Source: Ectobius pallidus (lineage: Eukaryota > Arthropoda > Insecta > Blattodea > Ectobiidae). Taken from it: a DNA stretch of 64,000 nucleotides. The first letter of the stretch is position 1. Each line of letters begins with the position of its first letter. The notes under the pieces are model-generated. The model had not been told where the DNA came from and did not search any database. It saw nothing but the letters and a program-made list of their open reading frames with translations. The stretch is taken from the NCBI GenBank assembly GCA_964059195.1, contig CAXKWD010000011.1, positions 16,727,478 to 16,791,477 of the forward strand, written 5' to 3'. Below, one piece after another: positions 12,034-21,810 of this stretch. The position numbers and the translations under genes were made by a program.

Positions 12034-12212
12034 CACGGGTGCGCAACTGGTTCACATTGTGCCACTGTGCGGTGGGGTAACTTCTCCCACTGCAGTCGCC
12101 CTTGACGTCAGAATAAAGCAGTTTCGACGTGACACTGAACATGAAGAGCAGGTTTCATACGTCACAGCATGGGTGGGGTACTAAAACGTTTCCCCTCAGT
12201 TGCTCAGGTGTG
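12034..12212. mobile_element. hAT-type miniature element, 179 bp, copy 1
   Basis: Flanked by an exact 8-bp duplication, ATCTTACC, at 12026-12033 and 12213-12220. The left end is CACGGGTGCGCAACTG and the right end CAGTTGCTCAGGTGTG. The same element, also 179 bp but with a different 8-bp duplication, lies at 53824-54002. The 8-bp target duplication is the hallmark of hAT transposition. It has no coding capacity. Confidence 0.85.
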
Positions 12213-13383
12213 ATCTTACCTATGAAAGAAGGGCGCTCTGACGGAAACTCAATCCCCTACATTAGTGATCAAGGGAGAAAACAGCAACTTTGGCGCAAAC
12301 ATATTGCACCCTTAAAGATACAAAACATTTTTACGGATTGTGTACCTATATAACCCTAAGTGCTAATATGATGAACCATGTTTAAAACTTGCCCTTGCTC
12401 CATCATCTAAAAATATTATCAGCATGAATACCTCTTTGAGTTTCAAATTTTCAAAATCTTAATCGTGTGGAATCAATAAAAGTTCTGCAAGGCACTTTAG
12501 ACCTTAAATTTAATATGGTTTTAAGAGAGAAATCAATCCAATTCTCGACAAGTAATAACACGGTGTAAAAATTGGAAGTAAAATAAAGTGTAAAAGTCTG
12601 TTCAAAATTTAACTGCATTTTGCACAACCTAGAGGCACGTTGAAAATTTATTTGCATGGTGATTCCAGTAGGCCTAATGTCAGAATTGGCGTTACACGAT
12701 GCCAGTAATGAAGATAACGTTCGGAGACCGGAAGACGTTAAAGCTGAAACTTCACACTGGCATTTACACGTAATCTCCTATTTGTACTGTGCAACTGTTC
12801 AATATTTTACCCACCTGTTTTTTTCGGCTTGGATGACAAATGAAAAAGAGTTATGAAGTAAATTCTTGGATTTTCTTCACAAGTGGACCATAGCTGAGAG
12901 TAACATATGTAACTTAAAGCACGTTTTTACAATGTCATTCCCCACACTCTGATATCCTGGGGCAAACAAAATGTATTGTATAGTGGCACGTGCCAAACAT
13001 GGAGCAACACTTGTTTCCACCTTTTAGAAAACCAAAGTCACCACATGTGGTGCTCACGTCTTGCAGCTTCTCCAGTACCTCGAGCTACGCTTTGGGCTGT
13101 CCAGGAAGACACACGAAGACATTTGGTACAATGGAGAGTATGTAGGCCTATACCTTGTGTCGCATATGCACCATGTTCTTTTCAGACACATGGCATAAGA
13201 GCATGCAACTCAAACCATTGCGGTTCTAAAGGTGTGTAATTATAAGCATTTGGAATTACCACTGTGGCCTAAAATTTAGCGCCGGTGCTCGTTTTATTTT
13301 TTTTTTTAAAAGTACTCTGCTCTGAGACAACTTATTGAAAACTATACTCAAGATGAGGTTTTTGTTCTAGGAGAGGGAAGTGG

Positions 13384-13393
13384 TAATAATAAC

Positions 13394-13423
<30 letters not shown>
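13384..13423. repeat. (AAT)n microsatellite
   Basis: Trinucleotide run of about 12 units with one interruption. Confidence 0.95.
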
Positions 13424-13424
<1 letters not shown>

Positions 13425-14169
13425 GCAAATCCAAACACATGAGACTAACACATTATAACGCAGCCATCAAATTATGCATCGGAAACAGTAATTGTGAACA
13501 AAATAGCAGACACTGAAAACAATGGACGACAATTATGAGGAAAATTCGTGGACCGCAACTTCCTGACAACCAATACAGGTAATCAAACAATGAGCAGACA
13601 TTCACAGTGACATTAAGAAAGTTACAATCATAATATATCGTATTCTTCAAGAGAATAAACTCTGAGACACCCACATAGTCAGAAATATATAGCAAGAACG
13701 AACATCAATATTAGCAAGAATTACACAGCAGGACATTCAAAACAGGGAGACCTGTAGATCCAAAATTTGAAAATGGAAAGTTAACCAAGAGGAAAAACCG
13801 GAACAACTTGGCCCGCAGAAAAAAAAAAAATCATAGCGAAAGGATGAAAGAAATATGGACAGAAAAAGTCAAACAACTACTTCCAGGTATTTTGCGAAGC
13901 CCTCCATGTGCTTATTTGCGACTAAAAGAAAATAATCACAATTTTAATAACAATAATAATAACAAGAATATAACTTATAGTCCTAATACATCGCCGTCTG
14001 CTATATTATTAAGCATTCCCGCTTGTGATGCATTAGTGAAATCGCCATATTTCATGTTCCAGCCCCACGAACATGCTACACAAGAAACGTTTTTCATCTT
14101 TGAGGCTTCGTTTTAATTCTGCATGTCGTTTAAAACAGTGCAATTCCCACATTCAAGAAGCTACTGTAT

Positions 14170-15107
14170 TGTAACAAGGGCTCGTCGGGGTTCAAAATGA
14201 GAACACCGAGTTTATAATTGAAAGATGGAGGTTTCTTTATTTCCTACAACAATTGACAATACAGCCAGAAAACTCCAGACTATTCGCCAGTTCACTGTCC
14301 TGTTCAGAGCTCACTCTCACTGTGCTCAGTCCTAATTACAGCACTGTTCCAGTCCAATCCAGATCATCCCACGTCGCGCCGGTCAACTCCACAGTCCTCG
14401 CTGCCGCTGTGCGATCCACCCGTCGCGCAGAGTTCCCCGGGACGGCACTGCCTCAGCCCAGATCAGCTCACCAGCTCTTCCGTTCACCCTTCCCTCCGGT
14501 CACTAGTTCCCCGTTGACTAGCTATTCCGCTCTCGGGTCCCTCCGGTCACTGGCTCCTCAGCTTCCCAAGACACACTCACTTGAGGCCGCGCTGATCAGT
14601 CCTCTCCGTCCAGCTCACCCTCTGACGCTGACGCTCGCCGCTACTCACGGACCGCCTCTCTGACTGTTCCCTCGTTGACCCTCCGGCTCTTCACGGACTG
14701 CCTCTCCTCTGATGTACTGACTCTTCACTGTACTGAACTCTCCTTGACTGACTGACTCATCACTCCTCGTTGCCGTCTCTGACTGACTCGCCGCTCGCTC
14801 GCGGCCCTATATATAGGGCCGACGAATATTCCAGACCCGGTCTCTCGAAAGCTCTCCGCCCGCGCATTGTCTAGAATGTCCGCGCGGGGCGAAGACACAG
14901 CCCTAGCGCGTGGCTCCACCTCTGGCCCCTCCCACGAGCGCGCACCGTCACTTACCGCGCCGCCGTGCCAGGGAGTAGGCCGCACCCGCCGGCGCGCGGC
15001 TCCAATCAGCAATAAGAGGGCCGTCCCTTTCTAGATTTATCTAATTCTAGTTCTTTCGGCCCGAGTCCTTCTTCTATCAGCTTCTAGGCTTTTCTGGCTT
15101 TGTCACA
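14170..15107 (-). repeat. Downstream (3') LTR
   Basis: 938 bp. In element orientation it starts TGTGACAAAGCC and ends CCCTTGTTACA. It is identical to the other LTR except at 14223 (A here, G at 16266). GC-rich for this window. Open frames inside both LTRs are identical copies of each other and are not genes. Confidence 0.95.
14805..14818 (-). promoter_or_regulatory. Palindromic TATA motif in the 3' LTR
   Basis: CCCTATATATAGGG, a perfect palindrome, recurs at 16848-16861 in the other LTR. It is the natural TATA-box candidate for the element's RNA polymerase II promoter. Function inferred from position and sequence only. Confidence 0.5.
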
Positions 15108-15120
15108 TTGCCCCCTCCTT
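15108..15120 (-). promoter_or_regulatory. Polypurine tract
   Basis: On the - strand AAGGAGGGGGCAA directly precedes the downstream LTR. This is the expected place and composition for the second-strand primer of reverse transcription. Confidence 0.85.
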
Positions 15121-16174
15121 AAGGGCCTTCGTCCCGAAGTGCCCCATGATATGCCGCCAGACTGTCCAGGTGAACTACCAGCATTTTCACTCTTGGCTGT
15201 CGTTGGATGCGGTAGACTTCTGGCCACTTGGTGAACTAATTCATGGCCAACAACAGGTGCCGATTTCCGTCATCAGTAATGGAACATGGGCCTGCCACGT
15301 TGTATTGCCTCATGGCCCCACGGCTGCAAGTTCTAGGCCCTCTGCTGGCATCGCCGGTGTCGCAGTGTTGACGCCACCTCTCGACGTCACTGCATTCTTG
15401 CAACCAGTTAAGCCTTCTCCGCAGTTCGTCGAGGATCCGGTTCACTCCCAAGCGGTCACCTGTCGCTCCTGCGTGGACTTCCTCCAGGACCTCCTTGACT
15501 CCGGCTCTTGGAAAGGCTAGGTGCTCCGCAGCCATCTTCTCATCCGCAGACTCCCAGCTTCCTTTCAGGCCCCCGTCCCTGACCACTAGGGCGTCCTGCT
15601 GGTTCCCATAGCCTTCGTAGATGGCGCTGCGACTGGCTTCCTCTTCCCTCGTCGGTCCCGTACCCGACATGATGTCCCTCGATGTTTGTCCTACGTCCAC
15701 GTCGTCCCGCGGTGTCTCCTCTACATCCACGTCGTCCCGCGGTGTCTTTCCTTCGTCCCCACCGTCCCGCGGTGTCTGTCCTTCATCAACGTCGCCACGC
15801 AGCGTCTCTCCGGCGTCCACGTCGTTCCGCGGTGCCTGTGCTACGTCTACGTCGTCCCGCTGTTGTTCACTCAGGGCGTGATCTTCCCCTTCGGTAGCTG
15901 GTGGTACGGTGATGGCCATGTAATCTTTCTGTACTTCCTGTTTTTCCACCTTGGCCGGTCTCTCTGGTTCATTCTTCACGGCCACCAGTTCGCTGCCCGG
16001 TTCATTCGATCTTTCCTTGGCCGGTGTCAGTTCCTGCTTGAGTTCTTCCTTAGGACTGAACTGCAGGTTCTTCATTTCATTTATAATCTCTCTTATTACG
16101 GTGTTCTGCCGGTCCATTTTTTCGATCAGTCGGTCTTCCATGGCGTGAAGTAACGACTTTAGCATGTCCTCCAT
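15119..16174 (-). pseudogene. Gag-integrase chimeric reading frame with a nonsense codon
   Basis: From the first ATG (16174) the frame runs 312 codons to a TAG at 15236-15238, then continues in the same frame for 38 codons to a TAA at 15119-15121. Residues about 1-105 are a charged, coiled-coil-prone gag-like head. Residues about 105-166 are six 10-residue repeats of the type RDDVDVxxTP. Residues about 226-312 correspond to the integrase zinc-binding region and the start of its core (GVNRILDELRRR, QYNVAGP, DDGNRHLLLAM). The zinc ligands are largely lost, and the stretch that should hold the first catalytic Asp appears deleted. The TAG interrupts the core immediately before FTKWPEVY. The 38 codons after it pass from integrase core directly to a pol C-terminal tail (VVHLDSLAAYHGALRDE). 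Known Gypsy integrases are far longer. A TTG lies five codons upstream in frame, but ATG is preferred. Confidence 0.8.
15671..15868 (-). repeat. 30-bp tandem repeat inside the gag-like frame
   Basis: About six imperfect units of 30 bp, each containing CGTCCCGCGGTGTCT or a close variant on the + strand. They encode acidic 10-residue repeats. The period is a multiple of three, so the frame is preserved. Confidence 0.9.
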
Positions 16175-16193
16175 CTTGCGTTCCTTCAATTAT

Positions 16194-16211
16194 ATCCCAC
16201 TTCTGACACCA
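16194..16211 (-). promoter_or_regulatory. Primer-binding site, tRNA-Leu type
   Basis: On the - strand TGGTGTCAGAAGTGGGAT begins one base after the upstream LTR. Its complement ends in CCA and agrees, as I recall it, with the 3' end of insect tRNA-Leu (acceptor pairing with a 5' GTCAGGA). The 18-nt length is typical. Confidence 0.8.
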
Positions 16212-16212
16212 G

Positions 16213-17150
16213 TGTAACAAGGGCTCGTCGGGGTTCAAAATGAGAACACCGAGTTTATAATTGAAGGATGGAGGTTTCTTTATTTCCTACAACAATTGAC
16301 AATACAGCCAGAAAACTCCAGACTATTCGCCAGTTCACTGTCCTGTTCAGAGCTCACTCTCACTGTGCTCAGTCCTAATTACAGCACTGTTCCAGTCCAA
16401 TCCAGATCATCCCACGTCGCGCCGGTCAACTCCACAGTCCTCGCTGCCGCTGTGCGATCCACCCGTCGCGCAGAGTTCCCCGGGACGGCACTGCCTCAGC
16501 CCAGATCAGCTCACCAGCTCTTCCGTTCACCCTTCCCTCCGGTCACTAGTTCCCCGTTGACTAGCTATTCCGCTCTCGGGTCCCTCCGGTCACTGGCTCC
16601 TCAGCTTCCCAAGACACACTCACTTGAGGCCGCGCTGATCAGTCCTCTCCGTCCAGCTCACCCTCTGACGCTGACGCTCGCCGCTACTCACGGACCGCCT
16701 CTCTGACTGTTCCCTCGTTGACCCTCCGGCTCTTCACGGACTGCCTCTCCTCTGATGTACTGACTCTTCACTGTACTGAACTCTCCTTGACTGACTGACT
16801 CATCACTCCTCGTTGCCGTCTCTGACTGACTCGCCGCTCGCTCGCGGCCCTATATATAGGGCCGACGAATATTCCAGACCCGGTCTCTCGAAAGCTCTCC
16901 GCCCGCGCATTGTCTAGAATGTCCGCGCGGGGCGAAGACACAGCCCTAGCGCGTGGCTCCACCTCTGGCCCCTCCCACGAGCGCGCACCGTCACTTACCG
17001 CGCCGCCGTGCCAGGGAGTAGGCCGCACCCGCCGGCGCGCGGCTCCAATCAGCAATAAGAGGGCCGTCCCTTTCTAGATTTATCTAATTCTAGTTCTTTC
17101 GGCCCGAGTCCTTCTTCTATCAGCTTCTAGGCTTTTCTGGCTTTGTCACA
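16213..17150 (-). repeat. Upstream (5') LTR
   Basis: 938 bp, TG...CA ends. Carries the palindromic TATA motif at 16848-16861. It differs from the other LTR only at 16266 by eye. Confidence 0.95.
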
Positions 17151-17574
17151 GTATATTTAAAATTCAGCTATCCTCGTGAGACTGACTGCCTTCACAAAGA
17201 TCTGAGCAATCCAAAGGCAGCAAAGTCAAAGACTGGAGTAAGTTACTATAGTTCGACAAACCAGAAAAGAACTGAAGTTGTGTTTCCTGCACCAACCATA
17301 GCATTGTTCTGTGCAGGTTCTTTTCTAGCTTGTAGACTTAGGCCATCAGGCATACAGCCGTTTCAGTAAAATTGTGGTAGCCGTTTTAATGTTCTAAATA
17401 AGTAAAAAATAAAATAATAATAATAAATAAATAAATAAATAAAAAAGCATGTGAAATACATTTTACTCCCCTCATCGCAAGGAGCCAAATATTTTATCAA
17501 TTCGCTTTTCGATAACTCGAGCAGATCCTAAGTTTCTTCACTGTTCTTAATATATTTTTTTTCTGAAAGCTGTG

Positions 17575-17875
17575 GACGGTTTGTGAGGGGGAGGGGCACG
17601 CCATTACTCAGGTAGGGCACCCTGTCCCCCTTCGGGCGGCCACTGCCACAGGAGTTATGACGGGCATGCCAGAGCCGTGAGGTATGCCCTTGCGTGCAGT
17701 AGAAGCGAGTCTCGGTTATGCCTCTCAGCAAGTATGGCACCAGTCCGGTCTGTGGGAAACATCCCGCGGGGGCAAAACGCAAAACTCATCAACGAATTCT
17801 TTCCGCACACGAGGCCTCACCCACCAATTAACTTAATGGCGATTGAAGGAAGGAGCATGGAAGGGGGAAAAAAAT
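17575..17875. other. GC-rich unexplained segment
   Basis: About 300 bp, distinctly GC-richer than the flanks, with no lasting reading frame, tRNA box or inverted ends that I can see. It could be the 5' part of a retroelement or processed RNA-derived sequence; no identification is offered. Confidence 0.3.
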
Positions 17876-18526
17876 GAAAAATAATTTTTAGATATTGAAT
17901 TTAAAGAAGAAAAAACTACTTTGTGCCTGAAAATGTACATGCAAATAGCTGGTTCTTGAATATTTTGTGCCATGTAATAATAACAAGCTTCCATTTAATA
18001 GTGATATTACAGTAAAAACTAATTGCCGTCTGGGTCTAGTGGCCAATAGTCCTCACCAGATGCACGTCGTTCCGAATCTATTCACCTTACAGAAATGCAA
18101 GGAACTACCGAGAATTGAACCATGACGTGCAGATCCACAGCCTCCAAAGGAGACAAACATATTTTTTACACTGTAGCACGAACAAATTATTACATCCAAG
18201 CCATAAAATATACAACAAATGTATCAATTAAAGTTGTTGGAATCTTTACATGCCAGTAAAGTAACTCGTAAGGCGATATTCGAGCAGTTGTGTTTTCGAA
18301 AATATGCATTAGGCTACTCATATTGTCGAATATGTGTAAGAAAAAAGGGTGGGGGGAGAGGGCAATATGGGAACTCTATTAATTGGGTGAATCAAAATTT
18401 CATCTTCGTTCTCTTCGTTTAACCTCTTCTGTTCGTTGGGACGTTTTTGGGGACCACAACACCCGGACCTTATTGGACGGCGAACTCTAAGGAGAGAATT
18501 AGCCTACCTTTGGACCACACAAACTT

Positions 18527-18785
18527 TTTGACCAGACAAGGACATGGAGGGTCTGCCCTGATGGGTCATCAGCCCAATGCCGAGGCCAAATCCGAGACAA
18601 CACGAACAAATTGGACAAGACACGCCGGTCGCACATGCCGAACAATGTTCCTAAAGTTATCCAACATAGTATCACAAGTGAGGAAAAATCACCTATGTAA
18701 CGTCTTCCGACCGGGAATCGATCCCGGGTCCACTGTGTGAAGGAAGCGAACGCATCCCCTGCCTCAAAGCGGTGGACCGAATAAA
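18527..18785 (-). mobile_element. tRNA-derived SINE (family with GATGCGTTCGC head)
   Basis: On the - strand: GGTCCACCGCTTTGAGGCAG, a box B-like GATCGATTCCCGG, then a body ending in CATTGGGCTGATGACCC and CCTCCATGTCCTTGTC. Head and body parallel 24530-24850 on the + strand, and the head recurs at 29045-29135. Open frames here are incidental. Confidence 0.65.
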
Positions 18786-18795
18786 AATTGCATTC

Positions 18796-18798
<3 letters not shown>

Positions 18799-18832
<34 letters not shown>
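18799..18832. repeat. (TAA)n microsatellite
   Basis: About 11 ATA/TAA units next to the 5' side of the SINE at 18527-18785. Confidence 0.95.
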
Positions 18833-19077
18833 TACAACAATAGAAATTTAGACAATTTGTCTGAAGGTTGGATGGATTACAATGATGTTAAACAAAAAAA
18901 TTGTAAATTTATGAGACGTTATAAAATGTGCGAAGAATTTTACTCCAAAGAGCCGCTGAGAAAATACCTACTAAGATGTAGGAAAACACCGAAGCGAAAG
19001 AAGCTCCCTGGTTATATTTTTTGCTCGAACCCCACATATTATATTGGAAATATCTGGCGTAAATAAGCTATTATATA

Positions 19078-19233
19078 GACACGTGAAGTCAGAATGAAAA
19101 ATTCAATGCCATAGCCGGGATTTGAACCAGGATCTTCGGCTCTCCGTGCCGATGCTCTAACCAACGGAGAGCCGAAGATCCTGGTTCAAATCCCGGCTAT
19201 GGCATTGAATTTTTCATTCTGACTTCACGTGTC
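19078..19233. repeat. Perfect 70-bp inverted repeat made of SINE sequence
   Basis: Arms 19078-19147 and 19164-19233 are exact reverse complements, with a 16-bp spacer. The sequence is part of the tRNA-derived SINE seen whole at 23636-23792: the right arm and its continuation to about 19283 match that SINE's body in + orientation, and the left arm is the inverted copy, beginning within the tRNA-like head. Perfect identity implies a recent inversion-duplication or gene conversion. A transcript would fold into a long hairpin. Confidence 0.95.
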
Positions 19234-19934
19234 CATCTTAGCCTACACACGGCCAGTGTGAAAGAATTATCATTCCAAGCTATTATATACTTTGTTTAAT
19301 ATGGTTATAATCAGAAATTTCTTCTACGTCTGAAAGATACTGAAGTTGTAGATAAACGCAGTTATTTAAATAAATTCGGATAAATTCTAAAGAATTTAAA
19401 GAAGCCTATTTGGGTTTATCAAAGAATTCAAATGATTCTGTGTTTGATAACCAAATATATTTCCCAGAATCGGGGATTGTCATTTATGCTGTATCCAAAA
19501 TATTGCCAAAGTCTGCGCAAGTTGTTTGATAATATTGTATAAGCTCGAATTTAAAGAAGGCTGTTTACGTCCGAGAAGGAATTTAAATAGGTTTAGCATG
19601 GAAGGAGATGGCCGGCAAGAGCGTTGCCGAGTTGCTGGATGATAGTTGAAGCCTGCGGGTGAGACCTTGAGAGCACAGCGTAACACAATGTAATTTTAAT
19701 TATTTTTATAGTCTGCATGGGAAAACGAGATAAGGGACAAAAAAGCAAATGTGTGATGTAGTTTTTACATTCAGAGCGTTTTGATGGGCTCTCTAACTAC
19801 TGCGCACTCATTACAACCGGCCCGCAAATTGATTTCAGTAGCTATTTGGAGGGAGAATCAAATGAAAACCGCAATTAATGTTTTCCCACTATTTTACTGC
19901 AGGAAGAATGTTCGCTTGTATATTATTTTTCTAC

Positions 19935-20272
19935 TTAGTCCCCTCCTAGTTCAACGCACTTAAGCCATCGGATAGAAAGTGCTTCGATACCGCGTGAGAA
20001 AAATTCTTTTGGTTGACGCTGTAGCCACTCGTGCACCGCCGATTGGACGTCTTCATCAGACTTGAACTTCTGCCCTCCGAGGGGATCCTTTAATGAACCA
20101 AAGATGTGGAAATCTGATGGTCCCATATCTGGCGATTATGGCGGATGTCGTCGACGGTTTTCATTGTTGCACGAGGAGCATGAGGACGGGCATTATCATG
20201 TTGAAGCAAAACACCTGCACTCAGCAATCTCCTTCGTTTTGGCACCATCGGAATTCCACATCTTTGGCCCAT
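19935..20272 (-). pseudogene. Mariner transposase C-terminal half, decayed
   Basis: On the - strand one frame gives RRRLLSAGVLLQHDNARPH (the second catalytic Asp lies in HDNARPH, a hallmark of the mariner family). After a frameshift, another frame gives GPSDFHIFGSLK, GGQKFKSDEDVQ, EWLQRQPKEFFSRGI and RWLKCVELGGD, then a stop. This matches the normal end of mariner transposases. The N-terminal DNA-binding domain and first catalytic Asp are missing. Confidence 0.85.
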
Positions 20273-20430
20273 TAAAGGAGCACCTTGGAGGGCAGAAGTT
20301 CAAGTCTGATGAAGACGTCCAATCGATGGTGCACGAGTGGCTACAGCGTCAACCAAAATAATATTTCTCACGCGATATCGAAGCATTTCCTATCCGATGG
20401 CTTAAGTGCGTTGAACTAGGAGGGTATTAA
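20245..20430 (+). pseudogene. Mariner transposase C-terminus, inverted copy
   Basis: Reads PSEFHIFGPLKEHLGGQKFK, then HEWLQRQPK, an in-frame TAA, and on through FSRDIEAFPIRWLKCVELGG to a second stop. It is the right arm of the foldback and differs from the left copy by many substitutions. Confidence 0.8.
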
Positions 20431-20985
20431 GTAGAACAATAATGTACAAGCAAACATTCTTCCTGCAGTAAAATAGTGGGAAAAAATTAATTGTGGTTTC
20501 ATTTGATTCTCCCTCGTAGCTAGGTGAGATGTCATTTGCGACTTGCGAGCCACTTTCTGGCTTTTCGTAATTGCTCGTGCAATAGCAAGGGAAGGAGAGG
20601 AAAGAGCCTTCAAATACAGGCTAACAATTCCTGTACCAGGAAGATTTTAAAACAAAATCATGTCATTTTACCACATTTTCCATTCGTATTAGTACTACAC
20701 TACCAGACTATTTAATGGGTTGGAAATTTAATTTTCAAGAAATTATGTGATATCAAACAAATTATGAAACTAGTGAATTTTCCAAATTAGGAACGACTAC
20801 GGTGTATTATCTATTGTGAGTTTCGATCATTATGACGTCAGTTTATTTTCCTTTATAAGTCAGTGTAAACAATTTGTTGGTTGGTTGGATTCATAGCTAT
20901 TTAATTACTTAGGCCTGTAACCGTAGGCTATGTGTCGGAACTTTGTCCTGTAAATCTTAAGCCATGGGCCTGTCACATCTATGTA

Positions 20986-21206
20986 CAGGTAGGGGGAAAA
21001 AGCGGACCGACTAAATATGAAAGTTGCCGATATGAGCCACTGCGCATGCCTAGCGGCATTCATAGGATAGCACGGAATGTATTGACATTTGTTCTAGTGT
21101 TGACTGTTGACTTAGCCCATTTCGAATAAGGAATACGAATGGACACTGGTGTGAACAAGGCTCTGAAATCAGTTACAAGAGTCAGTCCGCTTTCTTTCCC
21201 TACCTG
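20986..21206 (+). mobile_element. Miniature element with CAGGTAGGG ends, copy 1
   Basis: Ends CAGGTAGGGGGAAAAAGCGG and, inverted, CAGGTAGGGAAAGAAAGCGG, each flanked by TA (20984-20985 and 21207-21208). The TA duplication and CAG ends fit pogo/Tc1-mariner-type non-autonomous elements. An inverted, diverged copy lies at 26918-27152. Confidence 0.75.
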
Positions 21207-21752
21207 TACACATAAACTTCATCAACCTGGCCCGTGATCGACTCGCGATCTTGGAGATAGAGATCCAGCGCCAGCACTATAGAAATTGCTCCACACAGGC
21301 CGACAATAATTTAGGAAATAAAGGAAATTTTAAATTCAATGGTTCATTCTTATGCTCGAACTAACAGATCAAAGAAAGATCCACGAAGAGAAAGGGCAGT
21401 CACTACTTTCCCACGATTTACAAGCCTTAGGCAAATGTGGTTTAAGCATGGAGAAAAAAATAAACAAGAATAAACTCAAACAAGGAATGTTACCGGAATT
21501 ATTGATTAATATCATTTTTGCAGTAAGTTTATTGACAATTACGATATTGATGCGGTATGATGAGTAATTTAATTGCAAGGCAGGCATCTACATTTTTCGT
21601 TAGCTGTTTGAGCTTGACATATTTAATGAATATTATGTAGGCCTAGTGAGATATTAACTTATTGCGATTTACTGCCTAAGGAAAGTGGGTCAATTGCATT
21701 AAAATAGGTATTCCAGCGAACATAAAACTGCTTTGCCAAATATATATATAGT

Positions 21753-21810
21753 AGTAAATAACCTACATAATATATATATATATATATATATATTATGTAG
21801 GTTATTTACT
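21753..21810. repeat. 58-bp palindrome with (TA)n centre
   Basis: AGTAAATAACCTACATAA, a TA run, then the exact reverse complement. Likely cruciform-forming; possibly the remains of an AT-centred foldback repeat. Confidence 0.9.

Larger units (their letters stand above)
14170..17150 (-). mobile_element. Non-autonomous Gypsy-like LTR retrotransposon, 2981 bp
   Basis: Complete element on the - strand: two 938-bp LTRs with TG...CA ends, a 4-bp target duplication GTAT (14166-14169 and 17151-17154), a primer-binding site next to the upstream LTR, and a purine-rich tract next to the downstream LTR. The internal part is only 1105 bp. One nearly continuous frame in it joins a gag-like N-terminus to pieces of integrase and the pol C-terminus; protease, reverse transcriptase and RNase H are absent. 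The LTRs differ at one readable position (14223 versus 16266), so the insertion is recent. An element this defective must have been moved by enzymes supplied by a full-length relative. It sits inside the host intron, opposite to the gene. Confidence 0.92.
19849..20515. repeat. Mariner-derived foldback structure
   Basis: Arms of about 283 bp (19849-20131) and 271 bp (20245-20515) are inverted copies with frequent differences. Each contains the C-terminal coding part and 3' UTR of a mariner transposase, facing outward. The 113-bp centre belongs to the left copy. The shared outer limit GAGGGAGAATC / GATTCTCCCTC probably lies close to the mariner 3' terminus. Confidence 0.85.

Noticed and set aside
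12976..13239. 87-codon frame with several Cys residues
   Set aside because: No recognisable domain, no splice signals in phase and no repeat of a Cys pattern; it could be degraded transposon sequence but is not supportable.
16194..16211. tRNA-Leu-like 18-mer as part of a tRNA gene
   Set aside because: Only the 3' terminal 18 nt are present, placed exactly one base from an LTR; it is a primer-binding site.
14253..17055. Identical 136- and 95-codon frames occurring twice
   Set aside because: They lie inside the two LTRs of one element and are duplicates caused by the LTR repeat; GC-rich LTR DNA opens frames by chance.
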